Source: Ruminococcaceae bacterium FB2012
Lineage (GTDB): Bacteria > Bacillota > Clostridia > Oscillospirales > Ruminococcaceae
NCBI GenBank assembly: GCA_900104495.1
Contig: FMXS01000004.1
Location: forward strand, 248,001-312,000
DNA length: 64,000 nt
Direction of reading: 5' to 3'
Every line of letters starts with the position of its first letter. Positions within the stretch are counted from its first letter, which is position 1. Position numbers and translations under genes: made by a program. Positions 8,769-17,952 of the stretch are shown piece after piece. The notes beneath the pieces are model-generated. The model had not been told where the DNA came from and did not search any database. It saw only the letters and a list, made by a program, of their open reading frames with translations.

Positions 8769-11408
8769 TTAATACAGTCCGTATAGCCACTTTGCAGCCA
8801 TTTTACCGATAATGCTGAGCCTTTCCGGTACGATCTCGTCTTTCAGCGATCTAAGAGCCGAGAGCGCTTCTCCGTGTTCCTCATAGCTGACTGTCCTGTC
8901 TTGGCTGAGATGTATCTCAATAGATGTGGACGAAAGATAGGAAATAGAGGGAATAATGCTGTCTATCCCGTTTTTGTGGCATTTGGACATCAGTCTTGTA
9001 GCTTGAGCTTCATCTGAGATGTTGGAATCATCCGAGATATTTATCAGTTCAAGATATCTGAGATAGTAAATATAGACCCAGATAAATGCCTTAGCCTTGT
9101 CTTCTTGAGTGGTAAGTTTGAGCTGTTTTTTGAGCAGCAGTTTGCGGCGCACAAAGAATATGACGATTATCACCGTTAGAATAATGATATAAACGAGTGA
9201 TGCTCTTAAAAATGATATGAACTTGCTGTCCTTGTATTCTAAGGTGGGCCCGGGCTCAGTTACACTGCCGCCGGAACCGGTCCCGTTCCCGCCGGTCGAT
9301 GCTGAGACCGCCGTTGTTGCCGATGACCCCGATGCCGAAGATCCGCTTGATGCCGAAGCATTCGTTGATGACGCAAAAGCGGTGGTCGTGACGGTGGTAG
9401 TCGTTGTTGTAGTTTCCTTTGTAGTTGTGGTTGTGACTTTGTTGGGATCGTTGGGATTGTTGCTGCCTTGATAACCCGGTGTGAATTCCAGCGGTACCCA
9501 TCCGACACTGTCGATAAACACTTCACACCATGCGTGAGCTGCTCTGTCGGTTATCTGAGCGTGGATATGCTCTTCTTCGTCGATAAAAAAGTCCTTCTGA
9601 GTGACGATAAAGCCTTCCACATATCTTGCCGGAAAACCGAATCTCCTCATCAGCATAGTCCCGGCGCTGGCAAAATAGGTGCAGTAGCCGACTTTGTTCT
9701 CTCTGAGGAAATAATCAATGAAATCCCAGCCGCTCCCTGTCTCTCCGGGCTGAAGGGTGTAGCGGTAATTTTTATCAAGATAATTTGTTATAGCCGAAGC
9801 AGCTATTCTCTCACGGTTGTATTCATTATTGAGTCCTTGCGGATAATTCTGCATAAGCTGACTGCTTATTTGGTTATAAACAGTTTCCAGTCCCTCGGAC
9901 GAGGTCACATCCGTGTAATACTTGTTCACAAAATCAGAGTAGGCCTTGCTCAAAGGGTCGCCGGAATCCCTGTAAAGGGAGAGAGTGTCGATTATCCCGA
10001 ACTGTTTGTCCCAGCTGTCGGATATATCAGAAACGTCAAGGAAGTCTATCATGTAGCTTTTGCTAAGCTGTTTTACGCTCCCTTCGCCTTCAGCCTTGGC
10101 TCTGTCGTTCATGTTCTGGCTCAGATAATCCGCCATATAAGGCGCGTAAATGAACCTGTTGTCGGCTTTGTCGTTATACAATGATATAGTAGATTTCGGG
10201 ACTTCAATATCTCTGATCGGAAAAGCATAGTAATTGTAATTCTGGATCGGCCTATTGCCAAAGGTTTTCTCAAGTTTTTCGGTATCCTTCTTATCGGGTT
10301 TTATCTGATCCCATTCGTTGTCCTCGTATTTCCCTGCAATGTAGCCTTTCAGATAAAGTGTGCTTTTCGGTATTTTAGAAAGCTGGATGTCCAGTACGAC
10401 GTTATCGTTGAACGAGATCTCGTCTTTATTTCCGAGCTTGCCTCCGTTGGTGACGCCGACCTCTTTTGCACGGTTGAATAAACTGTCGATCATTTCATCG
10501 AATTTATCGGGTATGTTATTTGCGAATTCCGTTATGGTGCTGCGCAATTCGTCAAATACTTTGGGACGTACAAATCCGGTGACAGCAGAAAAGATAATCG
10601 AAACTGCGAACACCGCTGCACATACGAAAGCAACGACAGACAGATAATGGGAGAAAAACCGGTTTTTGAACTTCTTTGAAGTGAAGAAAAAGGCTTCTTT
10701 TCGCCGGTGAACGGCAAAAGTATTATTCATTCCGGCTTTGTTCGTGGAGTGATTGAGGATAGAGAAGGAAAGCATCGTTATCCAGCAGACAACCAGACCT
10801 ACGGCTGCCACGTAAGGAGGATCCCAGCCGAAGAACAATCCGATCTCCAGAAATGGGAAGGTGGAGATGAAAAAGATAGGGAAATCTGTCCTTACGATAC
10901 AGGCAAGAGCGACGGCTACCGTCACTATTGCAGCCACGAACATCATTGCGTGGAAAAGGTAGTATTCAGCGCTTTCGGGTCCGATGTGCTGCTTGGCTAT
11001 ATCGCTTTCGATACTTTCAAAGATCTTAAAGTCCGCTCTTTTTTGATATTTCAGCAGTGCTATTTCTATTCCGGTGACTACTTCATTGAACATTATCAAA
11101 AAATACGTCACTTGAAACAGCAGATACCCTATGCCGTAGATCTTCGCTATTCCGTTTTTTGAACTGAGAGCAGCGAAGCTGATCGAGGTCAGGATGACCG
11201 GGAAGGCGGTAAGTGAACTTGCTCCGATAAAAGAGCCGAGAATGATCATTGTGAAGGTAGCGGTCAGGATGCAGAGCAGAGTACGCATCAGGAGCATCCT
11301 GTCTTTGCCTGTCTCGTATTTCATAGACAGGGCAATATCGCCTTCAATTATTATGCCGTTAGGGTTTATTATGCCCCTTTCGGTATTTTTTGTTTTCTTT
11401 TGTTTCAT
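8769..11408 (-). CDS. TgpA-like membrane transglutaminase
   Basis: An 879-residue protein. N-terminal transmembrane cluster (about 35-285), an extracytoplasmic region with a transglutaminase-like domain, a Thr/Ser/Gly-rich linker (about 690-755), one more membrane segment (about 765-785) and a cytoplasmic tail. The catalytic triad is visible: Cys in VGYCTYFASAGTMLMRRFG, His in AHAWCEVFID and Asp in that same segment. This is the architecture of the TgpA/YebA group. It lies 34 bp downstream of the DUF58 gene in a MoxR-DUF58-TGase operon, a recurrent trio thought to act in envelope protein assembly. The substrate is unknown. Confidence 0.88.
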   Translation of the reverse strand: MKQKKTKNTERGIINPNGIIIEGDIALSMKYETGKDRMLLMRTLLCILTATFTMIILGSFIGASSLTAFPVILTSISFAALSSKNGIAKIYGIGYLLFQVTYFLIMFNEVVTGIEIALLKYQKRADFKIFESIESDIAKQHIGPESAEYYLFHAMMFVAAIVTVAVALACIVRTDFPIFFISTFPFLEIGLFFGWDPPYVAAVGLVVCWITMLSFSILNHSTNKAGMNNTFAVHRRKEAFFFTSKKFKNRFFSHYLSVVAFVCAAVFAVSIIFSAVTGFVRPKVFDELRSTITEFANNIPDKFDEMIDSLFNRAKEVGVTNGGKLGNKDEISFNDNVVLDIQLSKIPKSTLYLKGYIAGKYEDNEWDQIKPDKKDTEKLEKTFGNRPIQNYNYYAFPIRDIEVPKSTISLYNDKADNRFIYAPYMADYLSQNMNDRAKAEGEGSVKQLSKSYMIDFLDVSDISDSWDKQFGIIDTLSLYRDSGDPLSKAYSDFVNKYYTDVTSSEGLETVYNQISSQLMQNYPQGLNNEYNRERIAASAITNYLDKNYRYTLQPGETGSGWDFIDYFLRENKVGYCTYFASAGTMLMRRFGFPARYVEGFIVTQKDFFIDEEEHIHAQITDRAAHAWCEVFIDSVGWVPLEFTPGYQGSNNPNDPNKVTTTTTKETTTTTTTVTTTAFASSTNASASSGSSASGSSATTAVSASTGGNGTGSGGSVTEPGPTLEYKDSKFISFLRASLVYIIILTVIIVIFFVRRKLLLKKQLKLTTQEDKAKAFIWVYIYYLRYLELINISDDSNISDEAQATRLMSKCHKNGIDSIIPSISYLSSTSIEIHLSQDRTVSYEEHGEALSALRSLKDEIVPERLSIIGKMAAKWLYGLY

Positions 11409-11442
11409 GTTGTTACCCTTTTTTATTCATATGCTTTTTTCT

Positions 11443-12627
11443 CTATATAGCTATATTTTCCAGGCTTTCAGCTACTGCATTGATCGGCAGAGGAATATAG
11501 GAAAGATTTCCGTCAGTGTATCCCCGGGAGTTGTCGGCGGCCGTGTCAAGGACAGTATATCTGTACCCATAGCCGGACCCGGTGAGCATCGACCTTATTC
11601 TGTCGTCAAAGCCGTTTGTGCAGTAAATGATGTGAGCATATCTGGCGCTGCCGGAGCTTTGCTCAGAGATGACCTCCGCAGGAGAGCTGCGGGCGGTCCT
11701 GAGTCCTCCGCCGATAAGCGCACCCATAGTTTCGGTGTAGCTTTCCAGGTCCGTGACTTGACGCTTTTCATACCCATCCGCATTCCTTGCACACCAAAGT
11801 ATCGAATGGGCGGTCTCGTACTCCGCAAGATGCATAGAGATCGCAGCGATCGCGTCGATCAGCGTATCCATTCTGTCAAGAACGGCGTGATCGGAAGTGA
11901 GCCCCGAAAAGTCAATGACCAGAAGGATCCCGTTTGTCGTGGGAAGGGAATAGTCCTTTACCATCATTTCATCCTGCTTTGCCGAAAGCTTCCAGTGGAT
12001 GCGGCTTATCTTGTCGCCCTCGTTATAGGTGTGAATGTCAAAGATCTCGCTGGCGTCATCGCCTTTTTTGGTCTTTGAATAGGTTTCGCTCTCAAGGCCG
12101 GATTCAGAATAGTCATTGATCCGGTTTGCTATGGGGATATGGTCCGGAAAAATAACGATGCTTGTATTTGACGATGCGCTTCTGAGCTTTATTCGTCTTC
12201 TTATTATTCTGAGAATATCAAATATCCTAACTTTTGCGATCTCGATATTCAAGGTGCCGTAGTGTTTATAAGATATCCTGACTGTAAGCACCTGGGAATT
12301 CTTCGGGAAAACGGGAGTGTGAATTTTAACAGTCTCTGTCTGAATGCCAAACTCGGTGGAGTATCTGAGAGTAATCTCACAGTTTGGCACCGGCAGAGAG
12401 GAATCGTTGTCGATTATAAGATTTATAGGTACGCTGTTGCCCCTGAGTGCGGTTTTATCTGCACAGTCAAATCCTACCCGGAGTTTCTTCTTGACAATAT
12501 ATGTCAGGATCCCGAAGATCACGGGATAGGCTGCCACAAAGCAGAACAGATAAAATGAAAATGCACCTTCAAACTGGATATAAAACAGCAGAGAAACGAG
12601 CAGCAGTATGGAATATACCACTATCAT
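11443..12627 (-). CDS. DUF58 domain protein, MoxR partner
   Basis: 394 residues. Two N-terminal hydrophobic segments (about 3-45), a beta-rich region, and the DUF58 core with GDDASEIFDIHTYNEGDKIS followed by RIHWKLSAKQDEMMVKDY (about 185-230), the diagnostic pattern. A von Willebrand A-like fold follows (LLVIDFSGL, a partial MIDAS). It overlaps the MoxR stop by 4 bp. DUF58 proteins are the usual adaptor or target for MoxR ATPases. Confidence 0.9.
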   Translation of the reverse strand: MIVVYSILLLVSLLFYIQFEGAFSFYLFCFVAAYPVIFGILTYIVKKKLRVGFDCADKTALRGNSVPINLIIDNDSSLPVPNCEITLRYSTEFGIQTETVKIHTPVFPKNSQVLTVRISYKHYGTLNIEIAKVRIFDILRIIRRRIKLRSASSNTSIVIFPDHIPIANRINDYSESGLESETYSKTKKGDDASEIFDIHTYNEGDKISRIHWKLSAKQDEMMVKDYSLPTTNGILLVIDFSGLTSDHAVLDRMDTLIDAIAAISMHLAEYETAHSILWCARNADGYEKRQVTDLESYTETMGALIGGGLRTARSSPAEVISEQSSGSARYAHIIYCTNGFDDRIRSMLTGSGYGYRYTVLDTAADNSRGYTDGNLSYIPLPINAVAESLENIAI

Positions 12628-13604
12628 AATGCCACCTTGCTGTTGATCTTGGGTATTACAACGCCTTCGATAATGCTCTTGAGCACCATATCGCAGTCAA
12701 GACTGCTGAGACGTGCCTTGGAGCTGAGGATTATTCTATGTCCGGTCACATCCTTGAATGCGTAGCAGACGTCGTCCGGGGTCACATAATCTCTGCCTTT
12801 GAGCAGGGCGGTGGCTTTTGCCATTTTCAGCAGAGCGATAGTTCCTCTCGGGGAAAGTCCGAGCTTGATGAACTGGTTCTTTCTTGTGGCATCGGAGAGC
12901 CTTACGATATACTCAAAGACTTCATCCGCAACATAGATGTTTTCGACTACCTTTTTGGCTTCGATGAGTTCAGCAGCAGAAACAACGGAGTTCACGGTAT
13001 CTATCGAAACCTGGTTCTGTTTGGAACGAAGCATCTCGATCTCGTTCTGTACGCTGGGATAACCCATACTGAGCCTTACGATGAATCTGTCCATCTGAGA
13101 TTCGGGCAGCGACTGCGTACCGATAGAGCCTATGGGATTCTGAGTGGCGATAACTATATAGGGATCTGGCATCTGATAAGTCGTTCCGTCAACGGTGACC
13201 TTGCCCTCCTCCATGATCTCCAGAAGCGCTGATTGGGTCTTGGATGAAGTACGGTTGATCTCGTCTGCGAGGAAGAGATTTGTCATAGCAGCGCCCTGCT
13301 TGTACTCAAATTCGCCTGTCGCTTTATTGTAGATCATAAAGCCGGTAACGTCCGTAGGAAGAACGTCGGGGGTGAACTGCAAGCGCCTGTAATCGAGGGA
13401 AAGGGCCTTGGAAAGCGCAAGAGCAAGGGTGGTCTTGCCCACTCCGGGAATGTCCTCGAGCAGGATATGTCCTCCGGCAAGTATCGACAGAAGGACTTTT
13501 ATGATAGTCTCGTCCTTGCCGATTATCACCTTTTTGACCTCTGCGATCACCTTTTGCGAAAGCTGCAGCACACGCACCTGTTCGGGTGAAAGTTTTTGTA
13601 CCAT
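12624..13604 (-). CDS. MoxR-family AAA+ ATPase
   Basis: 326 residues. Walker A lies in EDIPGVGKTTLALALSKAL (about 54-72), Walker B in LFLADEINRTSSKTQSALLE, and sensor 1 in ATQNPIGSIGTQSLPE. This is the MoxR/RavA-like chaperone ATPase of the MoxR-DUF58-transglutaminase operon and is first in order after the promoter at 13656-13684. AAAGGAG precedes the ATG. Expected to remodel or activate a VWA/DUF58-containing client using ATP. Confidence 0.93.
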   Translation of the reverse strand: MVQKLSPEQVRVLQLSQKVIAEVKKVIIGKDETIIKVLLSILAGGHILLEDIPGVGKTTLALALSKALSLDYRRLQFTPDVLPTDVTGFMIYNKATGEFEYKQGAAMTNLFLADEINRTSSKTQSALLEIMEEGKVTVDGTTYQMPDPYIVIATQNPIGSIGTQSLPESQMDRFIVRLSMGYPSVQNEIEMLRSKQNQVSIDTVNSVVSAAELIEAKKVVENIYVADEVFEYIVRLSDATRKNQFIKLGLSPRGTIALLKMAKATALLKGRDYVTPDDVCYAFKDVTGHRIILSSKARLSSLDCDMVLKSIIEGVVIPKINSKVAL

Positions 13605-13655
13605 TTTGATTTCTCCTTTTGTTATATATTTATATTAAAAATTTACCCAATTCTA

Positions 13656-13684
13656 ATAATAACACATATTTAAACAAATTTCAA
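13656..13684 (-). promoter_or_regulatory. sigma-A-type promoter of the MoxR operon
   Basis: Minus strand: -35 TTGAAA (13684-13679), 17-bp spacer, -10 TATTAT (13661-13656). Confidence 0.7.
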
Positions 13685-13727
13685 GGGGGCAAGAATAATT
13701 TGTTAAAATTTTTTGAGACTATCTTTG

Positions 13728-13756
13728 GTCATAATCGGCTCAGGGGGGCATATAAT
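13728..13756 (+). promoter_or_regulatory. putative sigma-E promoter of the spoIIIA operon
   Basis: GTCATAAT (13728-13735), 13-bp spacer, CATATAAT (13749-13756). This is close to the mother-cell sigma-E consensus (KMATATT, 13-15 bp, CATACAMT) and lies about 57 bp upstream of spoIIIAA. No good sigma-A alternative is present. Confidence 0.65.
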
Positions 13757-13812
13757 TAACTAAACAAAAGACAAGCAGAGGAAAAATCACGGACAAGTAG
13801 GGCGGTGAATAA

Positions 13813-14763
13813 ATGCAAAACAGTAGATTTGAACAAGCACTTGGGCTTTTGAGCAGCAGGCTTTCAAGGGCAGCATCATTGATCAAAATAAAAGGCTCGG
13901 TACACGAGATACATCTCAGACGAGGCGGGTTTCTCAGCGTTTCATTTGGTGGAAGGGAACTTTTCGTCAGCTCCGACGGCGTGCTGAAAGAGTCCGCGGA
14001 CACGGCTGTACAAATATTTGACGAAGACATTGAATATACCTATCGGACCTCTCTTAAAAACTCTCTGCATTCCTTTGAGAACGAGATAAAACAGGGTTAT
14101 ATTACTTCCGAGGGAGGGAACCGTGTGGGCTTCTGCGGGAGAGCGGTGTGTCCGGATGTTTTTTCGGGAACAGTCTCCACGGTCAAGGAAATAACTTCAG
14201 TGAATATCCGCATTGCTTCAGAAATTATCGGCTGTTCGGATGATATATATGGCAGTGCTTTTGCCGACGGGATATGTTCCTTGATAATTGCGGGACCGCC
14301 GTCCAGCGGTAAAACAACGGTCCTCAGGGACTTATGCAGAAGGCTTTCCGGCAAGTACCGGGTATCGCTGATCGATGAAAGAGGGGAACTTGCCGCAGTT
14401 TCCGAAGGCAGGGCTGTCAACGATATAGGCCCGCGGACAGATGTTTTTACCGGCTACCCGAAGCTGACTGCGATTATGACTGCCGTTAGGGTCATGGACC
14501 CTCAAGTGCTTATTTGTGACGAGGTCGGGGCGGGAGACGAGCTGTCGGCTTACAGATACGCTGTAAACTCGGGCGTTAAGGTGATAGCGACCTGTCATGC
14601 TTCTTCCCTTGAAGAACTGCTGAAACGCCCGGTTATCTCGGAGCTGATAAAAGATAATGCCTTTGATAAGGCAGTATTCCTCGGCAGCGGAAAACTCGTC
14701 GGCAGGATGCTATCCTGTCATAGATTCGGAGTAAAGCTATGCTCAGGCTTCTCGGCTGTCTGA
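13813..14763 (+). CDS. spoIIIAA: stage III sporulation protein AA (secretion-type ATPase)
   Basis: 316 residues. Walker A IIAGPPSSGKTTVLRDLCR (about 160-178) and Walker B PQVLICDEVGAGDE match SpoIIIAA, the ATPase of the mother cell-forespore feeding-tube (SpoIIIA-SpoIIQ) channel, related to type II/IV secretion ATPases. It is cytoplasmic in the mother cell. It heads the eight-gene operon and overlaps spoIIIAB by 25 bp. Expression is expected after engulfment begins, under sigma-E. Confidence 0.95.
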   Translation: MQNSRFEQALGLLSSRLSRAASLIKIKGSVHEIHLRRGGFLSVSFGGRELFVSSDGVLKESADTAVQIFDEDIEYTYRTSLKNSLHSFENEIKQGYITSEGGNRVGFCGRAVCPDVFSGTVSTVKEITSVNIRIASEIIGCSDDIYGSAFADGICSLIIAGPPSSGKTTVLRDLCRRLSGKYRVSLIDERGELAAVSEGRAVNDIGPRTDVFTGYPKLTAIMTAVRVMDPQVLICDEVGAGDELSAYRYAVNSGVKVIATCHASSLEELLKRPVISELIKDNAFDKAVFLGSGKLVGRMLSCHRFGVKLCSGFSAV

Positions 14764-15176
14764 TGATGATAGTGACAGGCTCTCTCTGCGGCATAACGAA
14801 GTCAAAGGCTATACGGGCGCATACCGCTGAGCTGAAGACTGTATGCTCTATGCTTCGGGAGGTTTCTGAGCTTATCCGCTATAAGCGAAGCACAACGGAT
14901 GAGATTTTGGCATCGTTATCCGCGGACAGCCGGTTCGGTTCGCTTGCCGCCGGCAGGGCGGAGCATTTATCCTGTGATGAAAAGGCTCTGCTGTGCGGGA
15001 TATTCTCAAAGCTCGGGACTACCGATGCCGAAGGTCAGCTTTCCATGATCGAACACGGAGCTTCACGTTTTGCGGAATATGCCGAGGATGCCGCTACTGA
15101 GCAGAAAAGCAGGTGCCGTCTGTACGAAGTCCTTGGATTTATGGGCGGAGCGTTTGCGGCAGTTTTATTTATATGA
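14739..15176 (+). CDS. spoIIIAB: stage III sporulation protein AB
   Basis: 145 residues. N-terminal hydrophobic segment MLRLLGCLMMIVTGSLCG, a central helical region (TAELKTVCSMLREVSELIRY, related to GspF-type cytoplasmic domains) and a C-terminal membrane segment (FMGGAFAAVLFI). Part of the SpoIIIA channel base. The start lies inside spoIIIAA, consistent with translational coupling. Confidence 0.93.
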   Translation: MLRLLGCLMMIVTGSLCGITKSKAIRAHTAELKTVCSMLREVSELIRYKRSTTDEILASLSADSRFGSLAAGRAEHLSCDEKALLCGIFSKLGTTDAEGQLSMIEHGASRFAEYAEDAATEQKSRCRLYEVLGFMGGAFAAVLFI

Positions 15177-15185
15177 GGATCGGTA

Positions 15186-15380
15186 ATGGATGTAGATCTT
15201 ATTTTTAAAATAGCCGCAGTCGGGATCATCGTTGCCGTGCTCAATCAACTGCTGAAACGTGCTGAGCGTGACGAACAGGCAATGATGACAACTCTCGCGG
15301 GACTGATAGTGGTGCTTCTGATGATAGTAAATCAGATCGGTGATCTGTTTGCGACTATCAAGGAAGTTTTCGGGCTTTAG
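15186..15380 (+). CDS. spoIIIAC: stage III sporulation protein AC
   Basis: 64 residues, the normal size: two hydrophobic helices (LIFKIAAVGIIVAVLNQLL and MTTLAGLIVVLLMIVNQI) around a charged loop KRAERDEQA. Small membrane component of the SpoIIIA channel; lies 9 bp after spoIIIAB and 3 bp before spoIIIAD. Confidence 0.95.
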   Translation: MDVDLIFKIAAVGIIVAVLNQLLKRAERDEQAMMTTLAGLIVVLLMIVNQIGDLFATIKEVFGL

Positions 15381-15383
15381 GAA

Positions 15384-15767
15384 ATGGATATTATCTCTGC
15401 GGCTGCGCTCTGCATAACAGTCAGCATAATGGCGCAGGTCCTCAAAGATAACGGAGAGATCAGAACTGCGCTGGTGATAATATGCGTTACCGTTATCTTT
15501 ATAAGAGCGGCGGCGGACATTTCAAGCATAGGAGCTCTCGTCAGCGAGCTGCTTGAAAAAACGGGGCTGGACGAGATCTATTTCAAAGTATTGTTCAAGG
15601 GGCTGGGCGTATGCTACATTTCCGGTATCTCAGCGGACTGCTGCCGCGACAGCGGACAGTCTGCACTTGCCTCTGTGATAGAGATAACCGGGCGCATCTC
15701 AATGATAGTAATAGCGATACCGCTGTTCAAGGCGGTCATAGAGCTGGTGGAAAACTTGCTTTCCTGA
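15384..15767 (+). CDS. spoIIIAD: stage III sporulation protein AD
   Basis: 127 residues with about four membrane helices. The segment LFKGLGVCYISGISADCCRD (about 71-90) is the conserved centre of SpoIIIAD. Membrane part of the SpoIIIA channel; homologous in its first half to SpoIIIAC. Confidence 0.95.
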   Translation: MDIISAAALCITVSIMAQVLKDNGEIRTALVIICVTVIFIRAAADISSIGALVSELLEKTGLDEIYFKVLFKGLGVCYISGISADCCRDSGQSALASVIEITGRISMIVIAIPLFKAVIELVENLLS

Positions 15768-15784
15768 CAGTAAGGCTGCTGGCG

Positions 15785-16915
15785 GTGTTGGTTGTTGTGA
15801 TACTGTCCGTATCTTTCTTGGTGCCGGTGTTATCGGCATCGGCTCTTGACAGCGAAGCGGAGAACGAGCTTGATGAGATAAAAAGCGGTATCAACGAACG
15901 CCTTGCGGAAGGCGCTGGCGAAGACTCTGATGAGATACTCGGAGATTTTCAGATAGACGTGGGAAGCCCCGACAGCGTTTCGGGGCTTTCGATCGGCAGC
16001 ATCCTGAGCGGGATATTCAAACTTTTTGTCGGAGACCTCTCCGCTCCGGCGGGAATGCTGGGAAAACTGCTTGCGGCAGCTGTGCTATGCACACTCGCTC
16101 AGAGCCTTTCCGTCGGGCGTTCCGATCTTACGGACATTTACAGGATGCTTGGAGCTTTGGCGGCGGTGCTTGCGGTCACCGACGGTATCTCGCAATGTAT
16201 CTCCGTGACTGTTGACTGTCTGAACCGACTTACCGTTTTCATGCTGTCATATATCCCGATATACGCAGGGATAACCAGCGCCTCCGGAAGTCTTGCGGCG
16301 GGCACGAGCTTTTACGGTACAAATCTTTTCCTTTGTGAATGTATAACCTTTGCGGCAAAAAGCGTTATCACACCCTTGCTAAGCATACTTACGGCAATAT
16401 CGGCTGTCGGTGCCGTAAACCCCGATGTCAAGCTCTGGAATGCGGCTGCGGCCGTTAAGAAGGCTATCTACTGGCTCATCGGTATTATGATGACGGTATT
16501 CACGGGGGTACTGACTATTCAGAATGCCGTAGGTTCTGCGGCGGATTCCGCACGTTCAAAGGTGATACGCTATGCGGCTTCAAGCTTTATCCCTATCATA
16601 GGAGGTTCCGTCTCCGAAACTTATTCCGCAGTTAAAGGAAGTCTCGGCATCATAAAAGCGGGAACCGGATCTGTGGGTGTGCTGATAATAGCGGTGATAG
16701 TTCTGAAACCCTTTCTCATGCTGTTGGCGGCAAGAGCCGTACTGGCACTGGGAAAGCTCTGCTGTGAGATCCTCGGGCAGGACGGTATGGCGCAGTTCGC
16801 GGCTGCGATAAACAGTATTTTAGCGATAGCTATGAGCATCATCATAACAGTCTCGATCATGTTTATAATCTCGACCTGTATCATAATGCTTACTTCGACT
16901 CACGCGGGAGTTTAA
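15785..16915 (+). CDS. spoIIIAE: stage III sporulation protein AE
   Basis: A polytopic membrane protein of 376 residues if started at GTG 15785 (AAGG 9 bases upstream). The family has about 390-400. The frame stays open to an ATG at 15611, but that stretch only shadows spoIIIAD. An alternative is CTG at 15764, overlapping the spoIIIAD stop as CTGA; it would restore a signal-peptide-like N-terminus with an Arg before the hydrophobic core and a cleavage-like LSASA. The body shows FVGDLSAPAGMLGKL, then six or more helices typical of SpoIIIAE, the largest membrane component of the channel. The start is uncertain; the identity is not. Confidence 0.9.
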   Translation: MLVVVILSVSFLVPVLSASALDSEAENELDEIKSGINERLAEGAGEDSDEILGDFQIDVGSPDSVSGLSIGSILSGIFKLFVGDLSAPAGMLGKLLAAAVLCTLAQSLSVGRSDLTDIYRMLGALAAVLAVTDGISQCISVTVDCLNRLTVFMLSYIPIYAGITSASGSLAAGTSFYGTNLFLCECITFAAKSVITPLLSILTAISAVGAVNPDVKLWNAAAAVKKAIYWLIGIMMTVFTGVLTIQNAVGSAADSARSKVIRYAASSFIPIIGGSVSETYSAVKGSLGIIKAGTGSVGVLIIAVIVLKPFLMLLAARAVLALGKLCCEILGQDGMAQFAAAINSILAIAMSIIITVSIMFIISTCIIMLTSTHAGV

Positions 16916-16917
16916 TT

Positions 16918-17400
16918 ATGGGAACTGTCAAAACTGCGGTACTTATTGCCTGCGGTGCCGGGATCATAAGCTGTATTATAAGCTCCGCTGCTGTGGGCGG
17001 CAGCAAGAAAACTATCCTGCGGCTGATGATAAACTGCGTGGTGCTGATAAGCCTATTGAGTCCCTTTACCGGCTTTGATACGAACGACACCGTCAACATC
17101 CTTGAAAGCTGGGACAGATCGGAATTCAGTACCGATGACGCCGAAAAACTGCTGCGTTCATATAATATCAGAGCTGCTGAATTGAGCCTTAAACTTGAGC
17201 TTGACAAGCTGCTTGAGAGCCACGGGATAGAACATTCAGATATAGTAATATCCTGCGAGATAGATGAATATGATGTAATATCGGTCAGCAAGGCGGAAGT
17301 CACTGTCGGCACCAAAGAGGATTCTGACAAGCTGAAAGCCTTGTCGGCAGAACTGATGAAAGATTTCCCGCTGAAGGTGATCGTGGAAGAAGAACAATGA
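16918..17400 (+). CDS. spoIIIAF: stage III sporulation protein AF
   Basis: 160 residues: two N-terminal membrane helices (VLIACGAGIISCIISSAAVG and LMINCVVLISLLSPF) and a C-terminal soluble domain related to ring-building EscJ/PrgK-type folds. Component of the SpoIIIA channel. Starts 2 bp after spoIIIAE and overlaps spoIIIAG by 4 bp (ATGA). Confidence 0.92.
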   Translation: MGTVKTAVLIACGAGIISCIISSAAVGGSKKTILRLMINCVVLISLLSPFTGFDTNDTVNILESWDRSEFSTDDAEKLLRSYNIRAAELSLKLELDKLLESHGIEHSDIVISCEIDEYDVISVSKAEVTVGTKEDSDKLKALSAELMKDFPLKVIVEEEQ

Positions 17401-17936
17401 AGATCAGAGATTTACTTAAACGTATAAAAGACAGCAGCGGCCGTGTAAAGCTCATTACCTTGCTGGGCATAACGGCGATGGCGCTGATACTTATTTCAGA
17501 GCTGTTGCCGAAATCATCCTCGAAGGAGAACAAGGAGCAGACGGAGAAGGCTCCGGCTGTTTCATCCGATTTCGCCGAAAAGGCCGAAAAGCGCCTTGAA
17601 GCGCTGCTTTCGGAGATAAAAGGCGTCGGCAAAACAGAGCTTATCCTTTCCGTTGAGGGAAGCGAGGAATACGTCTATGCCGAAGAAACTGAGACCGCTT
17701 CGGAGCAGAAGGATAAAGAAAGCTCCGAGAAATTCAAGAACAAGCTGTTCGTCAGCGAGCACAGCGGAAGCAAGGAGGCCCTTGTGAAAAGGGTCATCAA
17801 TCCGCGGTTCAACGGGGCGCTTGTTATCTGCGAGGGCGGCGGAGACGTCCTTGTAAAAGAGAGAGTCATCAAAGCGGTGTCGGCAGCGCTTGATCTGCCG
17901 ACAAGCAAGATCTGCGTAGAATGCAGAAAGTATTGA
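17397..17936 (+). CDS. spoIIIAG: stage III sporulation protein AG (channel ring)
   Basis: 179 residues: one membrane helix (about 19-37), then a charged Lys/Glu linker and a ring-building domain (KAEKRLEALLSEIKGVGKTE, VYAEETETASEQKD, RGALVICEGGG-like NGALVICEGG). SpoIIIAG forms a 30-subunit ring in B. subtilis between mother cell and forespore. It precedes spoIIIAH by 16 bp. Confidence 0.94.
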   Translation: MKIRDLLKRIKDSSGRVKLITLLGITAMALILISELLPKSSSKENKEQTEKAPAVSSDFAEKAEKRLEALLSEIKGVGKTELILSVEGSEEYVYAEETETASEQKDKESSEKFKNKLFVSEHSGSKEALVKRVINPRFNGALVICEGGGDVLVKERVIKAVSAALDLPTSKICVECRKY

Positions 17937-17952
17937 TACGGAGGTAATCTAT

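Noticed and set aside
9217..9471. Plus-strand frame in the transglutaminase gene
   Set aside because: It is the antisense of the Thr/Ser-rich linker; low complexity creates long open frames in several phases.
15611..15784. Upstream ATG 15611 as spoIIIAE start
   Set aside because: It would overlap spoIIIAD by 157 bp, and the added residues do not resemble any SpoIIIAE.
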